Assembly: GCA_003254905.1 (NCBI GenBank)
Contig: QANU01101148.1
Location: 478,630-542,629, forward strand
Direction: 5' to 3'
Origin: Nissolia schottii
Taxonomy: Eukaryota > Streptophyta > Magnoliopsida > Fabales > Fabaceae
DNA: 64,000 nt
Numbering within the stretch: position 1 is the first letter of the stretch; each line of letters begins with the position of its first letter. Below, piece after piece: positions 1 to 11,589 of this stretch. Both the position numbers and the translations under genes were made by a program. Below the pieces are notes generated by a model. That model ran no database searches, had not been told where the DNA came from, and saw nothing but the letters and a program-made list of their open reading frames with translations.

Positions 1-54
1 CATACAGCTACAAAAATATTATGCAAAACTGGATGATTTTTATTTTCTTTTTAC

Positions 55-1170
55 CTGGATATCAGGAAGCAAAGGAGGAAGATTTGAAACAAGGATCTTC
101 AAAGAATCGAAGTTCTACTAGGAGCGACAATAAGCTAGATCCAAGCAAGCATGCAAGGCCTGATCCAATCCTACAGCATAAGAACAATTCAAAACACAAA
201 CAGTTAGGGAAATAAAATATCATTCAAGGTGACCTAACCTGTGTTTGAAAGCCTTAGTGTATAAACGAAAATAGAGAACTTCAGTTAATTATATGAGGAC
301 AGCAAACTAATAAAATGCAAATGTTTAGACTAGGGAGATTGCAAAGCACTATTCTTCGCAGCCAAATGCAAAGCAAATTGCCATCGACACAAAAGTCCCA
401 ACAGAAATTAAGGAGAGAGTGAAATGTGGTATGCTATAATGTTCAAATGCTTTATTTCAAAAGCAAAACACTTTGAATTAGTGATATGCAGATTATATTG
501 CTCCTAGTGATGAAGCTTATCCAAATGAAGCAAGAGCTGCTTAAATAACAAGAGCAAATAATGTACAGATGCACAAGTTTAAAGCATCAGATCGACAAGT
601 GAAGCAAAGGAAACTGGGGAAAGTAAAAGGAGGAATATGTTCTCATTCATAGCATGTGCCAAACCAATTATCAATCAATCAATCAGTCATCAATAACAGA
701 GAAACAAAAGAAAAATAAACAAATAAATAAATAATTGAAAAAAATAAAAGGGGGCGTTATCTAAATTGGATACCTGCGACTGGGAAGGGAGATGAAAGGC
801 AAGAGAGAAAAGTCCCCCAAAGGTTTGATGGGTGTTGACAAAAATCAGTGGTTTTGGCGAAAGAATCGGGAGATGGTGGGTTGGGGAGCGATGTGGAGGT
901 GGGTTGGTGTGTAAAAAAAAAAGAGACCCAATAAAATAAAATAAAAAAGAGAGAAAGGAAGAAAGGAGATGAAGGTAAGATTCAGGATTGAAAGAAAGAT
1001 GGCAAAAAGTGTTGAGTGAGTGAGTAATAGATATTAGAAATAATAGGATGTATGTTAAGAGCAAAATCCCTGTGTTGGGTGCTGTCGGAGGAGAGGGGAG
1101 GGATGCCCTCTCTTTCTCTCTCTCAAGCGAGGGGCGTGAGACTGTCACTGTGAGAGAGACGTGCAAGGTT
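55..1170 (-). other. putative spliced 5' leader of a minus-strand gene leaving the left edge
   Basis: On the minus strand a pyrimidine-rich stretch from about 1170 to 774 ends in a good donor (GCAG then GTATCC). A second candidate exon runs 170 to 55, with acceptor CTGTAG and donor CCAG/GTAAAA. The second piece (116 nt) has stops in all three frames, so it would be untranslated leader or an alternative exon rather than coding. The CT-rich first piece looks like a plant 5' UTR. The coding part would lie outside the window. This rests only on splice-like signals and composition. The short open frames across it look like chance. Confidence 0.3.
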
Positions 1171-1410
1171 TGTTTACCAGTTGAGTCGGGTCGCTGCCCG
1201 ATCCGACCCTTTTCGATGGTTTGTTTGTATGCCCTTAACCCCTTCGGTAATATTGTAGAAGGTTTTTTTTTTGGTTAGATTGCCTAGGGTTAAGACATGC
1301 ATCAAAATTCAGAGGATTCACTCCCTTATAAATTATTCACTACTAAAAAACCTAGAATCAAACAAAAATTATGGCAATATATGAGTAGAAGGTCAAACAT
1401 GTGAGTTAAC

Positions 1411-1454
1411 ATTGTTTCTTTTAAATTATAAGATTGTTTCTTTTAAATTATAAG
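1411..1454. repeat. perfect 22-bp tandem duplication
   Basis: A 22-bp unit beginning ATTGTTTCTTTTAAATTATA is present twice head to tail without mismatches. It lies in AT-rich DNA with no gene. Confidence 0.9.
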
Positions 1455-1489
1455 ATTAACTGCACAATAGGATTTTTTTTTTTAGAAGA

Positions 1490-2640
1490 GCAAACACTTG
1501 CATTTTTTTATGGGACAACTCGCCATCAGCCCTCCTAGCCCCTCTCCCACGTTTCTCTCTCGTTCTCCCACTCTTTCGATTATCCTCTATATAAACCTCA
1601 ACTTAGGGATCAAAATTGTGCACTTGAAAGCTCAAAAGAAACCCCAACTCTTCTCTCCTCATTCTCTTCTTCCTATTAGCAGAAAGCATCAAGAAACTAC
1701 TCTCATTCCCCAACCAAAACCAAAATCACTTGGCCAAGAACAAGGGCAATCATCTCTCCCTTGGTTCATAGAGATCAAACACTCAAAAAGTCACATTTCA
1801 CTTACTAGAGATCTTTCTCAAGCTACCTTCATTAGGTGGGTCATCTCCTTGGTTTTCTTTCATTGAGGAATGATCATGGAGACTTAGAAATGACCATCAA
1901 ATCTAACTCCATGATCAAACTCAAGCATTTTATAAAAAAATATGATTTTGTTCATATATGTGTTCATAGAATCTCACACTCATTTTTTCTTAGATATAAT
2001 ATCTCCAAGCAATTTTGTGCATTAAATCTTGTTCATAAGGATGTTTTAAAACTATTTTGTATTGGAATCTAAACCTAAAAACTCATTAATAAGCCATATT
2101 TTCATGAAAACTCATTTTAGCTTAAAAGTGTATTTTTACCTATGATCACCTAGATCCACTTTACCAATGGCCAAACTATTGCAATAAGAGTTAGATCTAG
2201 TCCATTAGGTTCTGTTTTGAATCTTAGTTATGAAAGAAAATAATATTTGATGTCTTAGTTTAGGATTTGAAGCAAAAGAGACATTTTTGTGAAAAATGAG
2301 CCCTAGGTCTAATCTTATTGTATCGTATGTAAAAATGTGTTTTCTGAGCGTCTGAATGTGAGTAAAATCATTTACGAACCTGTAAGATAGATGTAGGATG
2401 TATATTAGAACCACCAAAAGTATCAAAATTGTTCAAGAACACATTTTAGACATGTTGGTAACTGATTACACAAAGTGGTAATCGATTACAACATGTCCAG
2501 AAATGTTCTTCGGAGCCCTAATATGAACAGTGTAATTAGTTACACGAATATGTAATCGATTACCAAGTTTCAAAAACCTTGTAATCGATTACATATCCAT
2601 ATAATTTGATTACCAAAGAGGCCAGAAAAACAAAAATGAT
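1490..2640 (+). mobile_element. possible LTR-retrotransposon remnant (LTR/leader-like)
   Basis: A CT-rich stretch contains a TATA-like box (CTCTATATAAACC near 1589) followed by leader-like sequence without a convincing protein. Downstream lies a cluster of GTAATCGATTAC palindromes of a kind I associate with dispersed legume repeats. The 122-residue open frame at 1498-1866 matches no family I know and has low-complexity Ser/Pro composition. No terminal TG...CA pair or target duplication was found. It could instead be a decayed gene promoter. Confidence 0.25.
2458..2592. repeat. cluster of GTAATCGATTAC palindromes
   Basis: The 12-bp palindrome GTAATCGATTAC is present exactly at 2478, 2552 and 2581. 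Degenerate versions lie at 2458 (GTAACTGATTAC) and 2532 (GTAATTAGTTAC). Five occurrences in 135 bp is far beyond chance. I recognise the motif as common in dispersed repeats of soybean and relatives; that attribution is from memory. Confidence 0.8.
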
Positions 2641-3236
2641 GTTTTTACAACTTCAAACCCAATTTTAACCCACCAAATAACCATAGGAGTCTAGCAGAGC
2701 CTTTTTGCAAGTTCATCATGCATAGTTTATGTCGTGACCCTAATCTGGTTGTGACCATATATAGGGATGACGTCCCACGGAAGCTCTAAAACATGGCTAA
2801 ACATAATAACAAACAATTATAATTATAAACTAAGTGATATACTAAAATAAATACTAAGTCTGCATAATACTGAAATGAAAAATAGCATCCCAAAAAGCGT
2901 TACCACTGAATCTGAAAACTAACTAATAACTGAATGTAATCATAAGTCTATTATGTCCGAGAATCTTATCTAAAGCTATTTGGAGCAATAAATACTAATA
3001 AAGATAACTACGTAGACCTCATTTTTCACCAACATTATGGCCATATAATCATAGTTGTTAAACTCGGATTAGCCCAGTTAGTTTGACTAAAAAAGCTAAT
3101 TAACTGGACAGGTAGTCGATCTGAGTACTTTAGTGGATCAGATATGTAACCGAATTGGATTAGACTGATGTAACTCAGATGTTTTGTCAAAAATTGGTGA
3201 ACTGTTTGAGTTTTCAGATCGACAAGGTTTGCATTT
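2641..3236. other. intergenic, no gene seen
   Basis: AT-rich DNA. The open frame at 3035-3289 on the minus strand has no recognisable domain and crosses the boundary of the duplicated segment, so I treat it as chance. Confidence 0.5.
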
Positions 3237-4348
3237 CGAGAAGAAAAAGAAGAAAGCAAGGAACATAAGGAAGAAATAAGTAATAGCATATAATTGAAGA
3301 CGAAGAACGATAGGAAACTACATCGCCCTATCGTTCGTCACACCATCTATCATGTAGGACTACTAAGCCTACGAAAGCTCGCTTACTAGTCTAATCGCTA
3401 TTTTAATTCCATTCGTGACAGTGTAATTATAATTCTTAAAATAATTCTGCATAATATATATGATAAAAGACTATTAACTATTTATAACCAATACTAACTG
3501 AATGATTAAATAATAACTAATAATAACTGCAGAACATAAACGTGGAGAATCCTGCCTCCAAATGTCTGGAGCAACATAGCTAATAATACTAATAATAACT
3601 AATGACTTTGACTGCTAACGACCCTATTGCAAAGTAGAGCTAACCAAGACTCAGAACACGGACTACAACTAAGTCTGAGGATTACTATCAAGGTCCTCTG
3701 GAATATCTGAAACCAATGAGACATGGTGTGAATTGTCATCTTAGTGAGTAGGGCAATAAGTGATAAACAATTAGCTGGAAGACCTCGAAGACCCCATTGC
3801 TGAGGAGGGTCAACTAAGCCCAAAATGGAAAGAGAAGGGGTACTGGGAGTGAAAGGGACAAGACCTAATGGTCTAAGTGGGGAAAATAAGGATAAAGGGG
3901 CGAGAGACCGAGGAGAGCAAGACAAAACACTTTGCACACACAAACCTCTAGCCACATTAACACCCTATGAAGCTCTCTCTTATTCTACCACACGAGCCAA
4001 TATTCTAATCGGTTTTCTTCATCATTTCCACCATTTTTATTAGCCCAAACTCATTCTCTTGGCCTCATCAAGCTTACTAACACATAATTACATCCCTTGC
4101 AAACACGATATTAATGTATAGATACAGATAACTTAACCAAAGTTGCCTATTTAAGTAGATAAATAGTTGTTATAACCTGGTTTGTACACATAAGTATCAA
4201 TTTTCTTTAATGAAGAGTGGTGTTGATGCCAAATACAGCAAAATTTGGAAGAGGCATGGCCTACCTACAACAAAATTATTGCCGTCTGGAAAGGGGAAAT
4301 GAAGGAGAATTTACATGTCAACTACCAAGTTGGATCATACACATACAA

Positions 4349-4380
4349 AAACACACACACGTGTGTGTGTATATATATAA
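4349..4380. repeat. short AC/GT/TA compound microsatellite (copy A)
   Basis: A brief run of AC, GT and TA dinucleotides lies just past the stop codon of the GH9 exon 7 relic. It corresponds to the much longer tract in copy B. Confidence 0.85.
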
Positions 4381-4392
4381 TATTTTGGAATG

Positions 4393-7062
4393 TTAGAAAG
4401 ATGAAATTACAGAGGAACTGGCAACCAAGCCAGAGAGGAGAGCAATTAGGAGGGCACTATCGTAAGTGATTGGTTCACTTTGCTGCCAGTTGTCCCTGAA
4501 ATCATTGTATGTCTCATTAAAGAAGGGGCCACCCACTAGAGCTCCAAATGCAACATTTGGGTTGGGATTGAGTCAAGCCACTTGAATCCATCCCTGCAAC
4601 TAGTGTTAGCATCAACTGGAGTGGAAGATCCCCTATGATGTACACATTTAGGGTAATGACTGCCATATCCCACAACATAGCTCATCTTCAATGGATTTTC
4701 GCCCAACAGATATTCTGCCTGAAATTATTTGAATTTGCCATTTCAGGATAAGCCATTAGAGAATATGTATTAGTTAACAGTGTCAGAGGGTTGGACTTCT
4801 ATACTACGCTTTGTAGTGTGTTTTAGTCTTAATAGAGAGATAAGATGAGTAACAAAGTTAAGTTAATTATTCCTCTCACCTAAATTTCTCTAACATTTTA
4901 TTAGAGTTTCCAGGACTAAATGACTTAGATTTTGATCCTTGTTATACTGATTCTTTTCGATAAATGTTAAATTTCAGCACAAGGTAAAGATAGGTATGTG
5001 TGTTATTGTTCACCCTTGAATCATAATAAACTCTTCTGTGAGAAGTTGTGTTAGACATAAAATCACTCGTGATTCATAATAAGTTCAAGCATAAATCCAA
5101 TTGATTGACTAATAACGAGGATATTTGAAACTGAAAGTGCCAAGTTCAGATAGTACTAATGATAAAGATGGAAAATTATTCATCATATTTGTACGGCATG
5201 CCTGCATACCTGAGAAATGGCAAACTTGCGAAGATCTACAGGCTTGTACAATTTCCCATTGCAATAAAGAGTTTCCGTTTGAGATGTAAGCATGTAATCA
5301 CTATAAAGAACAGCTAAGAACGCAGAAGACACTGAATATTGCAAAGGGTTCCAAGGTGACACCCATATCAGTCCACCTGCTTTAAAATGATAGATTGTGT
5401 AAGTAATAGTCGATATATACCTATGCTTTGGAACGGGGTATTACAAAGAATGAAACGGAACCCAGACATGCTTTTGTTTTTTGATTTTGTGTTATTTATT
5501 TGGTTGTCAGCTCGCCTTGAGCCTGAGTGTTTACAATGTATTGCTGTTTACACTGAGTACTGCTAGATATTTGTAACTCTTTTTTTTTTCTCTTCTTCTT
5601 CTTCCGAAAGCAAGAGTTTGTAGCATTGAATTTTTCTAAGGTTTTTAACGATGTCTTCTTTCCTTTTCCGAGTTTGTTTTTTGATGGCATAGGAATGTTT
5701 GTAATAGTAATTCTTATCCCTTTAGATTTTGAGTAGTAAAATCAAATCTAAAACTGATCACAAAAAATATTAGAGTTTGATATAGATTCCTTTTATCATC
5801 TCTTTTAGTATAATTAATACAAAAGGAAAAAAATGTTTTGTTTGTCGATTACTTCTTTTTTTCTTTTTTTTTTTTAATTTGGTCTTGTATCTTTAGCTTT
5901 TAATTTAGTCATTTATTATATTACAAACCGTGTTGGATTTGGTTCTTAGTTACCTTTTGTTACACAACCAACTAAAAATGTTGACGCGGCACAAGTGATA
6001 CTAAGCACAAGGCATATCATTATTTTCCGTTTGTTAAATGATCGATGAATAGTGACTTTGAAGACCAAATTAAAGACAATGTGTAACAAAACTAATCAAA
6101 CTGGAAAAATGCCACAGGGAAGAAAGAAATCAATCCTACTTTCAGTTCTGTTAGTGGTAGATGTTGGCGAATCTGGTAGAAGCTGGCAAATGAATGTTTC
6201 GGCTGTTTCTCTATACATCTGAAGGTCAAGGTTCTCGGCATCTGGAATGTCTCTTGTTCCAAAAAAGTTTATTCTAGACAAAAGAACCTAGTTCAACATC
6301 ACAAAATATAGGTCCAGTTCATAATCAGCGCATCTCGCTTTGGAACAATGGAACAAGAAGATCTATTACAACATAAATATGCCTATTTGATTCAAGAACT
6401 ACCAAATTGAACATATAATAAAATAAAGGCAAAATTAATTTTTGTTCTCTTAACTTTATTTAATCTACCAATTTGGTTATTAACTTATTTTTATGTATCA
6501 ACTTTGGTCTTTACCTTTTAAATTGTCATCAATTTAAAACATAGAGGACTAAATCAATAGTTATGAAACCAAATTGATACATTAGGTTGAAGTATGATAC
6601 AAATAATACATGAAAAAAATTAGAGAACAAAATTGATAGATCAAATAAAGTTAAAGAAACCAAAAATGTAATCTAGCCTAAAATAAAAGAGTGAATCAAG
6701 GTAATGGATCACCTAGAGAGGTAAGAAAAACGGCATCAAACTTTTTACCTGAGTTGCAACATGCTATCGTCCCAAGTAAACCATGACGGACCCCCTATAT
6801 TTGCAAATGAATTCTCGTTCTGCTATGTCACATAGTTTAGGTATGAAGGGTCCTTTGTTGCATGATAGAGCCAAGTACCTGCCCATAAAAGTTCATCCTC
6901 ATAACCAGATGAGTAATAGTATTTCCCCACTTGAGGGATGCTGACACTGTAGGAACCTGCTGAGCATGTCGTAGGAGAATCTGAGAGTAAGTGAGATTGA
7001 TCTCCTTAAAAACCAGAGCTGCTGAGGCCAATGCGGCTGCAGTTTCCGCTGCAACTAGTTAC
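4393..7062 (-). pseudogene. GH9 membrane-anchored endoglucanase relic, copy A (exons 3-7)
   Basis: Exon-like blocks on the minus strand match plant GH9B7-type endo-1,4-beta-glucanases (cellulose-remodelling wall enzymes). Exon 3/4 is 7062-6749, exon 5 is 6287-6140 (YRETAETFICQLLPDSPT), exon 6 is 5376-5210 (GLIWVSPWNPLQYSVSSAFL), and exon 7 is 4718-4393 ([14 protein letters not shown], then a TAA stop). Exons 5, 6 and 7 keep consensus splice sites and agree in phase. Damage: in exon 3 a 28-bp deletion shifts the frame after LLRHAQQ, a TAG follows NYVT, and another base is lost near the donor. In exon 7 a one-base loss after KWLDS shifts the frame, although [13 protein letters not shown] is readable in the next frame. 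The 5' part of exon 3 is replaced by about 210 bp of unrelated sequence. Exons 1-2 are absent from this copy. Not functional as it stands. Confidence 0.85.
6425..6675. repeat. dispersed 'ACCAAATTGATA' legume repeat (copy A)
   Basis: Repeated short phrases (CCAAATTGATAC, TTTGGTC, AAATCAATAG) in both orientations suggest a small foldback repeat. Related sequence recurs at 11590-11830, 12880-13215 and 59740-60065. No coding capacity. It lies between exons of the GH9 relic. Confidence 0.55.
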
Positions 7063-8049
7063 TGATGACGACCTCTATACTGTCTGATATTATTCGATGC
7101 AAAATCTGTTGTAAAGGTAGAGAAATGTTCATTTATTAATTTTCTCAAAACCTCAATCTCATTATCTTGTAACTCCCATGTCTTCGCTTTCATCGCCAAC
7201 GACCCTTGCCATCGCTAGTAACTTATAGCTTCTAATGGCCCAAAACTTTTATCACATACCAAAGCTTCTAACACAAACTGGCGGATTAGGAGAGCTTTCA
7301 TGGCCAAAGGTGGATTTTGCATCTTTATTCCATTCTGAAAACTCAGAAAGCTCCCAATTGGAGCAGGTCTTTGTGGCCATGTTAATGAGGAGAGCTTTCT
7401 GATAACCCTCTTTAAGATCAGTGCGTGGTTGCGCGCGAGTGGATCTCCTTCACCAGGGGCAGTCGACGGCAACCGCGGGAATGCGGTGGGCGGCGCAAGG
7501 TCTTACAACGACAGCGAATTAGGAGTCATCTCCAAGGAGTTTTGATGCTTCCTCCTTAAGGCTAGGCTCAGTTCTAGTTTAGATGTTGAAGAATTTGCAT
7601 AGAGAGGGAAAGAAAAAGGTTGAGATGTTGAAGAAACAAATTACTAGAAGCAATTGATGTTGGTCACGGTTCAAATCCGGTTTAAACCGATTCTCCGGGT
7701 TCGGAGCAGTTCAGAACCTATTCCGATGACCACGAACCAGATCAGTTCAGAAAACCCCATTGAAAAATTCGATTTTCATTAGGTTTGAGTTTGGTTTTTC
7801 AGAAAACCACTTCACGTCCACCCCTAGATGGAATATTTACTTTTCGTTATTTAATGAGGTGCAAATTNTTTCGAGAAGAAAAAGAAGGAAGCAAGGAGCA
7901 TAAGGAAGAAAGAAGCAATAAATTGAAGACGAAGAACAATACGAAGACTACAACAACATCGCCCTATCGTTCGTCACACCATATATCATGTAGGACTACT
8001 AGGCCTACGAAAGCTCGTTTACTAGTCTAATCACTATTTTAATTCAATT

Positions 8050-8543
8050 CGTGGCAGTGTAATTATAATTCTTAAAATAAGTATGCATAATATATATGAT
8101 AAAAGACTATTAACTGAATAATTAAATAATAACTAATGATAATTGCATAACGTAAATGACTTTGACTGCTAACGACTCTACTGCAAAGTAGAGCTAACCA
8201 AGACTCAGAACACTGGCTGCAACTAAGCCTGAGGATTACCATCAAGGTCATCTGGAATATCTGAAACCAATGAGACATGGTGTGAATTGTCATCTTCGTG
8301 GCAGTGTAATTATAATTCTTAAAATAAGTATGCATAATATATATGATAAAAGACTATTAACTGAATAATTAAATAATAACTAATGATAATTGCATAACGT
8401 AAATGACTTTGACTGCTAACGACTCTACTGCAAAGTAGAGCTAACCAAGACTCAGAACACTGGCTGCAACTAAGCCTGAGGATTACCATCAAGGTCATCT
8501 GGAATATCTGAAACCAATGAGACATGGTGTGAATTGTCATCTT
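8050..8543. repeat. 247-bp tandem duplication inside copy B
   Basis: The block starting CGTGGCAGTGTAATT at 8050 is repeated at 8297 almost without change. Both units end in TGTGAATTGTCATCTT. Copy A (from about 3415 to 3743) has a single unit with some extra internal sequence, so the duplication happened in the copy B lineage. The two similar minus-strand open frames here (8072-8335 and 8319-8615) are by-products of the repeat. Confidence 0.95.
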
Positions 8544-8648
8544 AGTGAGTAAGGCAACAAGTGATAAACAATTAGCAGGAAGATCCCGAAGACCCCCTTT
8601 GCTGAGGAGGGTCAACTAAGCCCAAAAAGGAAAGAGAAGGGGTACTAG

Positions 8649-8971
8649 TAGGGCTGTCAAAATGGGTCCGGTCCGTTTACCAGGTTAAATGGACGGACTT
8701 TACATGCAAAAAATAGGCTCGTAAAAATTTGAAAAAAAAATTGGACCGGGCAGTGAGCCCGTGATTTTTTTTTTAATTTTTAAATTTTTTTTTTAATTTT
8801 TTGAATTTTTTAAAAAAAAATTTAAAAAAATTAACGGGTTAACGGGTGGCCCGTTTAGGCCCACGGACCGACCATAAACGAGCCGGACCCTAAAAATATG
8901 CATATTTTTTGCCCGACCCGTTTAGGCTCGCAGGCCATAAACGGGCGGACCCGCCCGTTTTGACAGCCATA
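8649..8971. mobile_element. 323-bp hAT-type MITE with perfect 8-bp target duplication
   Basis: Terminal inverted repeats TAGGGCTGTCAAAATGGG and TATGGCTGTCAAAACGGG (right end read inward) bound a non-coding element. The direct repeat GGTACTAG flanks it at 8641-8648 and 8972-8979. Copy A has the uninterrupted site (GGTACTGG near 3839), which serves as an empty-site control. An 8-bp target duplication and TAGGG-like ends are features of the hAT superfamily. The interior holds long A and T tracts able to pair. Non-autonomous; no transposase. Confidence 0.92.
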
Positions 8972-9478
8972 GGTACTAGGAATGAAAGGTACAAGACCTA
9001 ATGACCTACGTGGGGAAAACAAGGATAAAAGGGGGAGAGACAGAGGAGAGCAAGACAGAACACTTCACACACAAACCTCTGGCCACATTAACACCCTATG
9101 AAGTTCTCTCTTATTCTACCAAACAAGTCAATATTCTAATCGGTTTTCTTCATCATTTCCACCATTTTTATTAACCCAAACTCATTCTCTTGGCCTCATC
9201 AGGCTTACGAACACATAATTACGTCCCTTTCAAACACGATATTAACATATAGATACAGATAACTTAACCAAAGTTGCCTATTTAAGTAGATAAATAGTTG
9301 TTATAAACTGGTTTGTATACATAAGTATCAAATTTTTTTAATGAAGAGTGGTGTTGATGCCAAATACAGCAAAATTTGGCAGAGGCATGGCCTACCTACA
9401 ACAAAATTATTGCTGACTGGAAAGGGGAAATGAGGGAGAATTTACATGTCAACTACCAAGTTGGATCATACACATACA

Positions 9479-9502
9479 AAAACACACACACGTGTGTGTG
9501 TG

Positions 9503-9565
<63 letters not shown>
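9479..9565. repeat. expanded AC/GT/CT/TA compound microsatellite (copy B)
   Basis: The same position as in copy A, but with an added (CT)n block of about 10 repeats and a (TA)n block of about 19. The tract adds around 50 bp relative to copy A and lies in what was the 3' UTR of the GH9 relic. Confidence 0.9.
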
Positions 9566-9569
<4 letters not shown>

Positions 9570-11589
9570 GAATGTTAGAAAGATGAAATTACAGAGGAAC
9601 TGGCAACCAAGCCAGAGAGGAGAGCAATTAGGAGGGCGCTATTGCAAGTGGTTGGTTCAATTTGCTGCCAGTTGTCCCTGAAATCATTATATGTCTCATT
9701 AAAGAAGGGGCCACCCACTAGAGCTCCAAATGCAACATTTGGGTTGGGATTGAGTCAAGCCACTTGAATCCATCCCTGCAACTACTGTTAGCATCAACTG
9801 GAGTGGAAGATCCCCTATGATGTACACATTTAGGGTAATGACTTCCATATCCCACAACATAGCTCATCTTCAATGGATTTTCGCCCAACAGATATTCTGC
9901 CTGAAATTATTTGAATTTGCCATTTCAGGATAAGCCATTAGAGAATATGTATTAGTTAACAGTGTCAGAGGGTTGGACTTCTATACTACGCTTTGTAGTG
10001 TGTTTTAGTCTTAATAGAGAGATAAGATGAGTAACAAAGTTAAGTTAATTATTCCTCTCACCTAAATTTCTCTAACATTTTATTAGAGTTTCCAGGACTA
10101 AATGACTTAGATTTTGATCCTTGTTATACTGATTCTTTTCGATAAATGTTAAATTTCAGCACAAGGTAAAGACAGGTATGTGTGTTATTGTTCACCCTTG
10201 AATCATAATAAACTCTTCTGTGAGAAGTTGTGTTAGACATAAAATCACTCGTGATTCATAATAAGTTCAAGCATAAATCCAATTGATTGACTAATAACGA
10301 GGATATTTGAAACTGAAAGTGCCAAGTTCAGATAGTACTAATGATAAAGATGGAAAATTATTCATCATATTTGTACGGCATGCCTGCATACCTGAGAAAT
10401 GGCAAACTTGCGAAGATCTACAGGCTTGTACAATTTCCCATTGCAATAAAGAGTTTCCGTTTGAGATGTAAGCATGTAATCACTATAAAGAACAGCTAAG
10501 AACGCAGAAGACACTGAATATTGCAAAGGGTTCCAAGGTGACACCCATATCAGTCCACCTGCTTTAAAATGATAGATTGTGTAAGTAATAGTCGATATAT
10601 ACCTATGCTACGGAACGGGGTATTACAAAGAATGAAACGGAACCCAGACATGCTTTTGTTTTTTGATTTTGTGTTATTTATTTGGTTGTCAGTTCGAGTT
10701 GAGCCTGAGTGTTTACAATGTATTGCTGTTTACATTGATGTTTGTAACTCTTTTTTTCTTTCTTCTTCATCTTCCGAAAGCACGAGTTTGTAGCATTGAA
10801 TTTTTCTAAGGTTTTTAACGAAGCCTTCTTTCCTTTTCCGAGTTTGTTTTTTGATGGCTTGGGAATGTTTGTAATAGAAATTCTCATCCCTTCAGATTTT
10901 GAGTAGTAAAATCAAATCTAAAACTTATCGGAAAAAAATATTAGAGTTTGATATATATTCCTTTTATCATCTCCTTTAGTATAATTAATACAAAAGGAAA
11001 AAAAAAATGTCTTGTTTGTCTATTACTTCTTTTTTTTTTTTTTTTTAATTTGGTCTTGTATGTTTAGCTTTTAAGTTAGTCATTTATTATATTACAAACC
11101 GTGTTGGATTTGGTTCTTAGTTACCTTTTGTTACATAACCAACTGAAAATGTTGGCGCGGCACAAGTGATACTAAGCACAAGGCATATCGTTATTTTCCG
11201 TTTGTTAAATGATTGATGAATAGTGACTTTGAAGACCAAATTAAAGACAATGTGTAACAAAATTAATCAAACTGGAAAAATGCAACAGGGAAGAAAGAAA
11301 TCAATCCTACATTCAGTTGTGTTAGTGGTAGATGTTGGCGAATCTGGTAGAAGCTTGGAAATGAATGTTTCAGCTGTTTTTCTATATATCTGAAGGTCAA
11401 CGTTCTCGGCATCTGGAATGTCTCTTGTACCAAAAAAGTTTATTCTAGACAAAAGAACCTAGTTCAACATCACAAAATATAGGTCCAGTTCATAATCAGC
11501 GCATCTCGCTTTGGAACAATGGAACAAGAAGATCTATTACAACATAAATATACCTATTTGATTTAAGAACTACCAAATTGAACATATAA

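Larger units (their letters stand above)
3237..7867. repeat. left copy (A) of a ~4.8-kb direct repeat
   Basis: This segment is repeated at 7870-12806 in the same orientation with an offset of about 5.18 kb. Both copies carry exons 3-7 of a GH9 endoglucanase and the same flanking sequence. They differ by point changes, a 28-bp deletion, a roughly 210-bp replacement in exon 3 (only here), and insertions found only in copy B. The right end abuts the single N at 7868. Confidence 0.95.

Noticed and set aside
690-1166. 158-residue minus-strand frame rich in Phe, Leu and Ser
   Set aside because: Composition is that of a CT-rich untranslated leader; no domain, and a good splice donor interrupts it.
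2458-2592. CRISPR-like array of GTAATCGATTAC repeats
   Set aside because: Spacing is irregular, repeats are only 12 bp, and the DNA is a plant nuclear genome.
8072-8615. Two near-identical minus-strand frames suggesting a small duplicated gene
   Set aside because: They are translations of a 247-bp tandem DNA repeat with no family match, and the copy A counterpart is different in reading frame extent.
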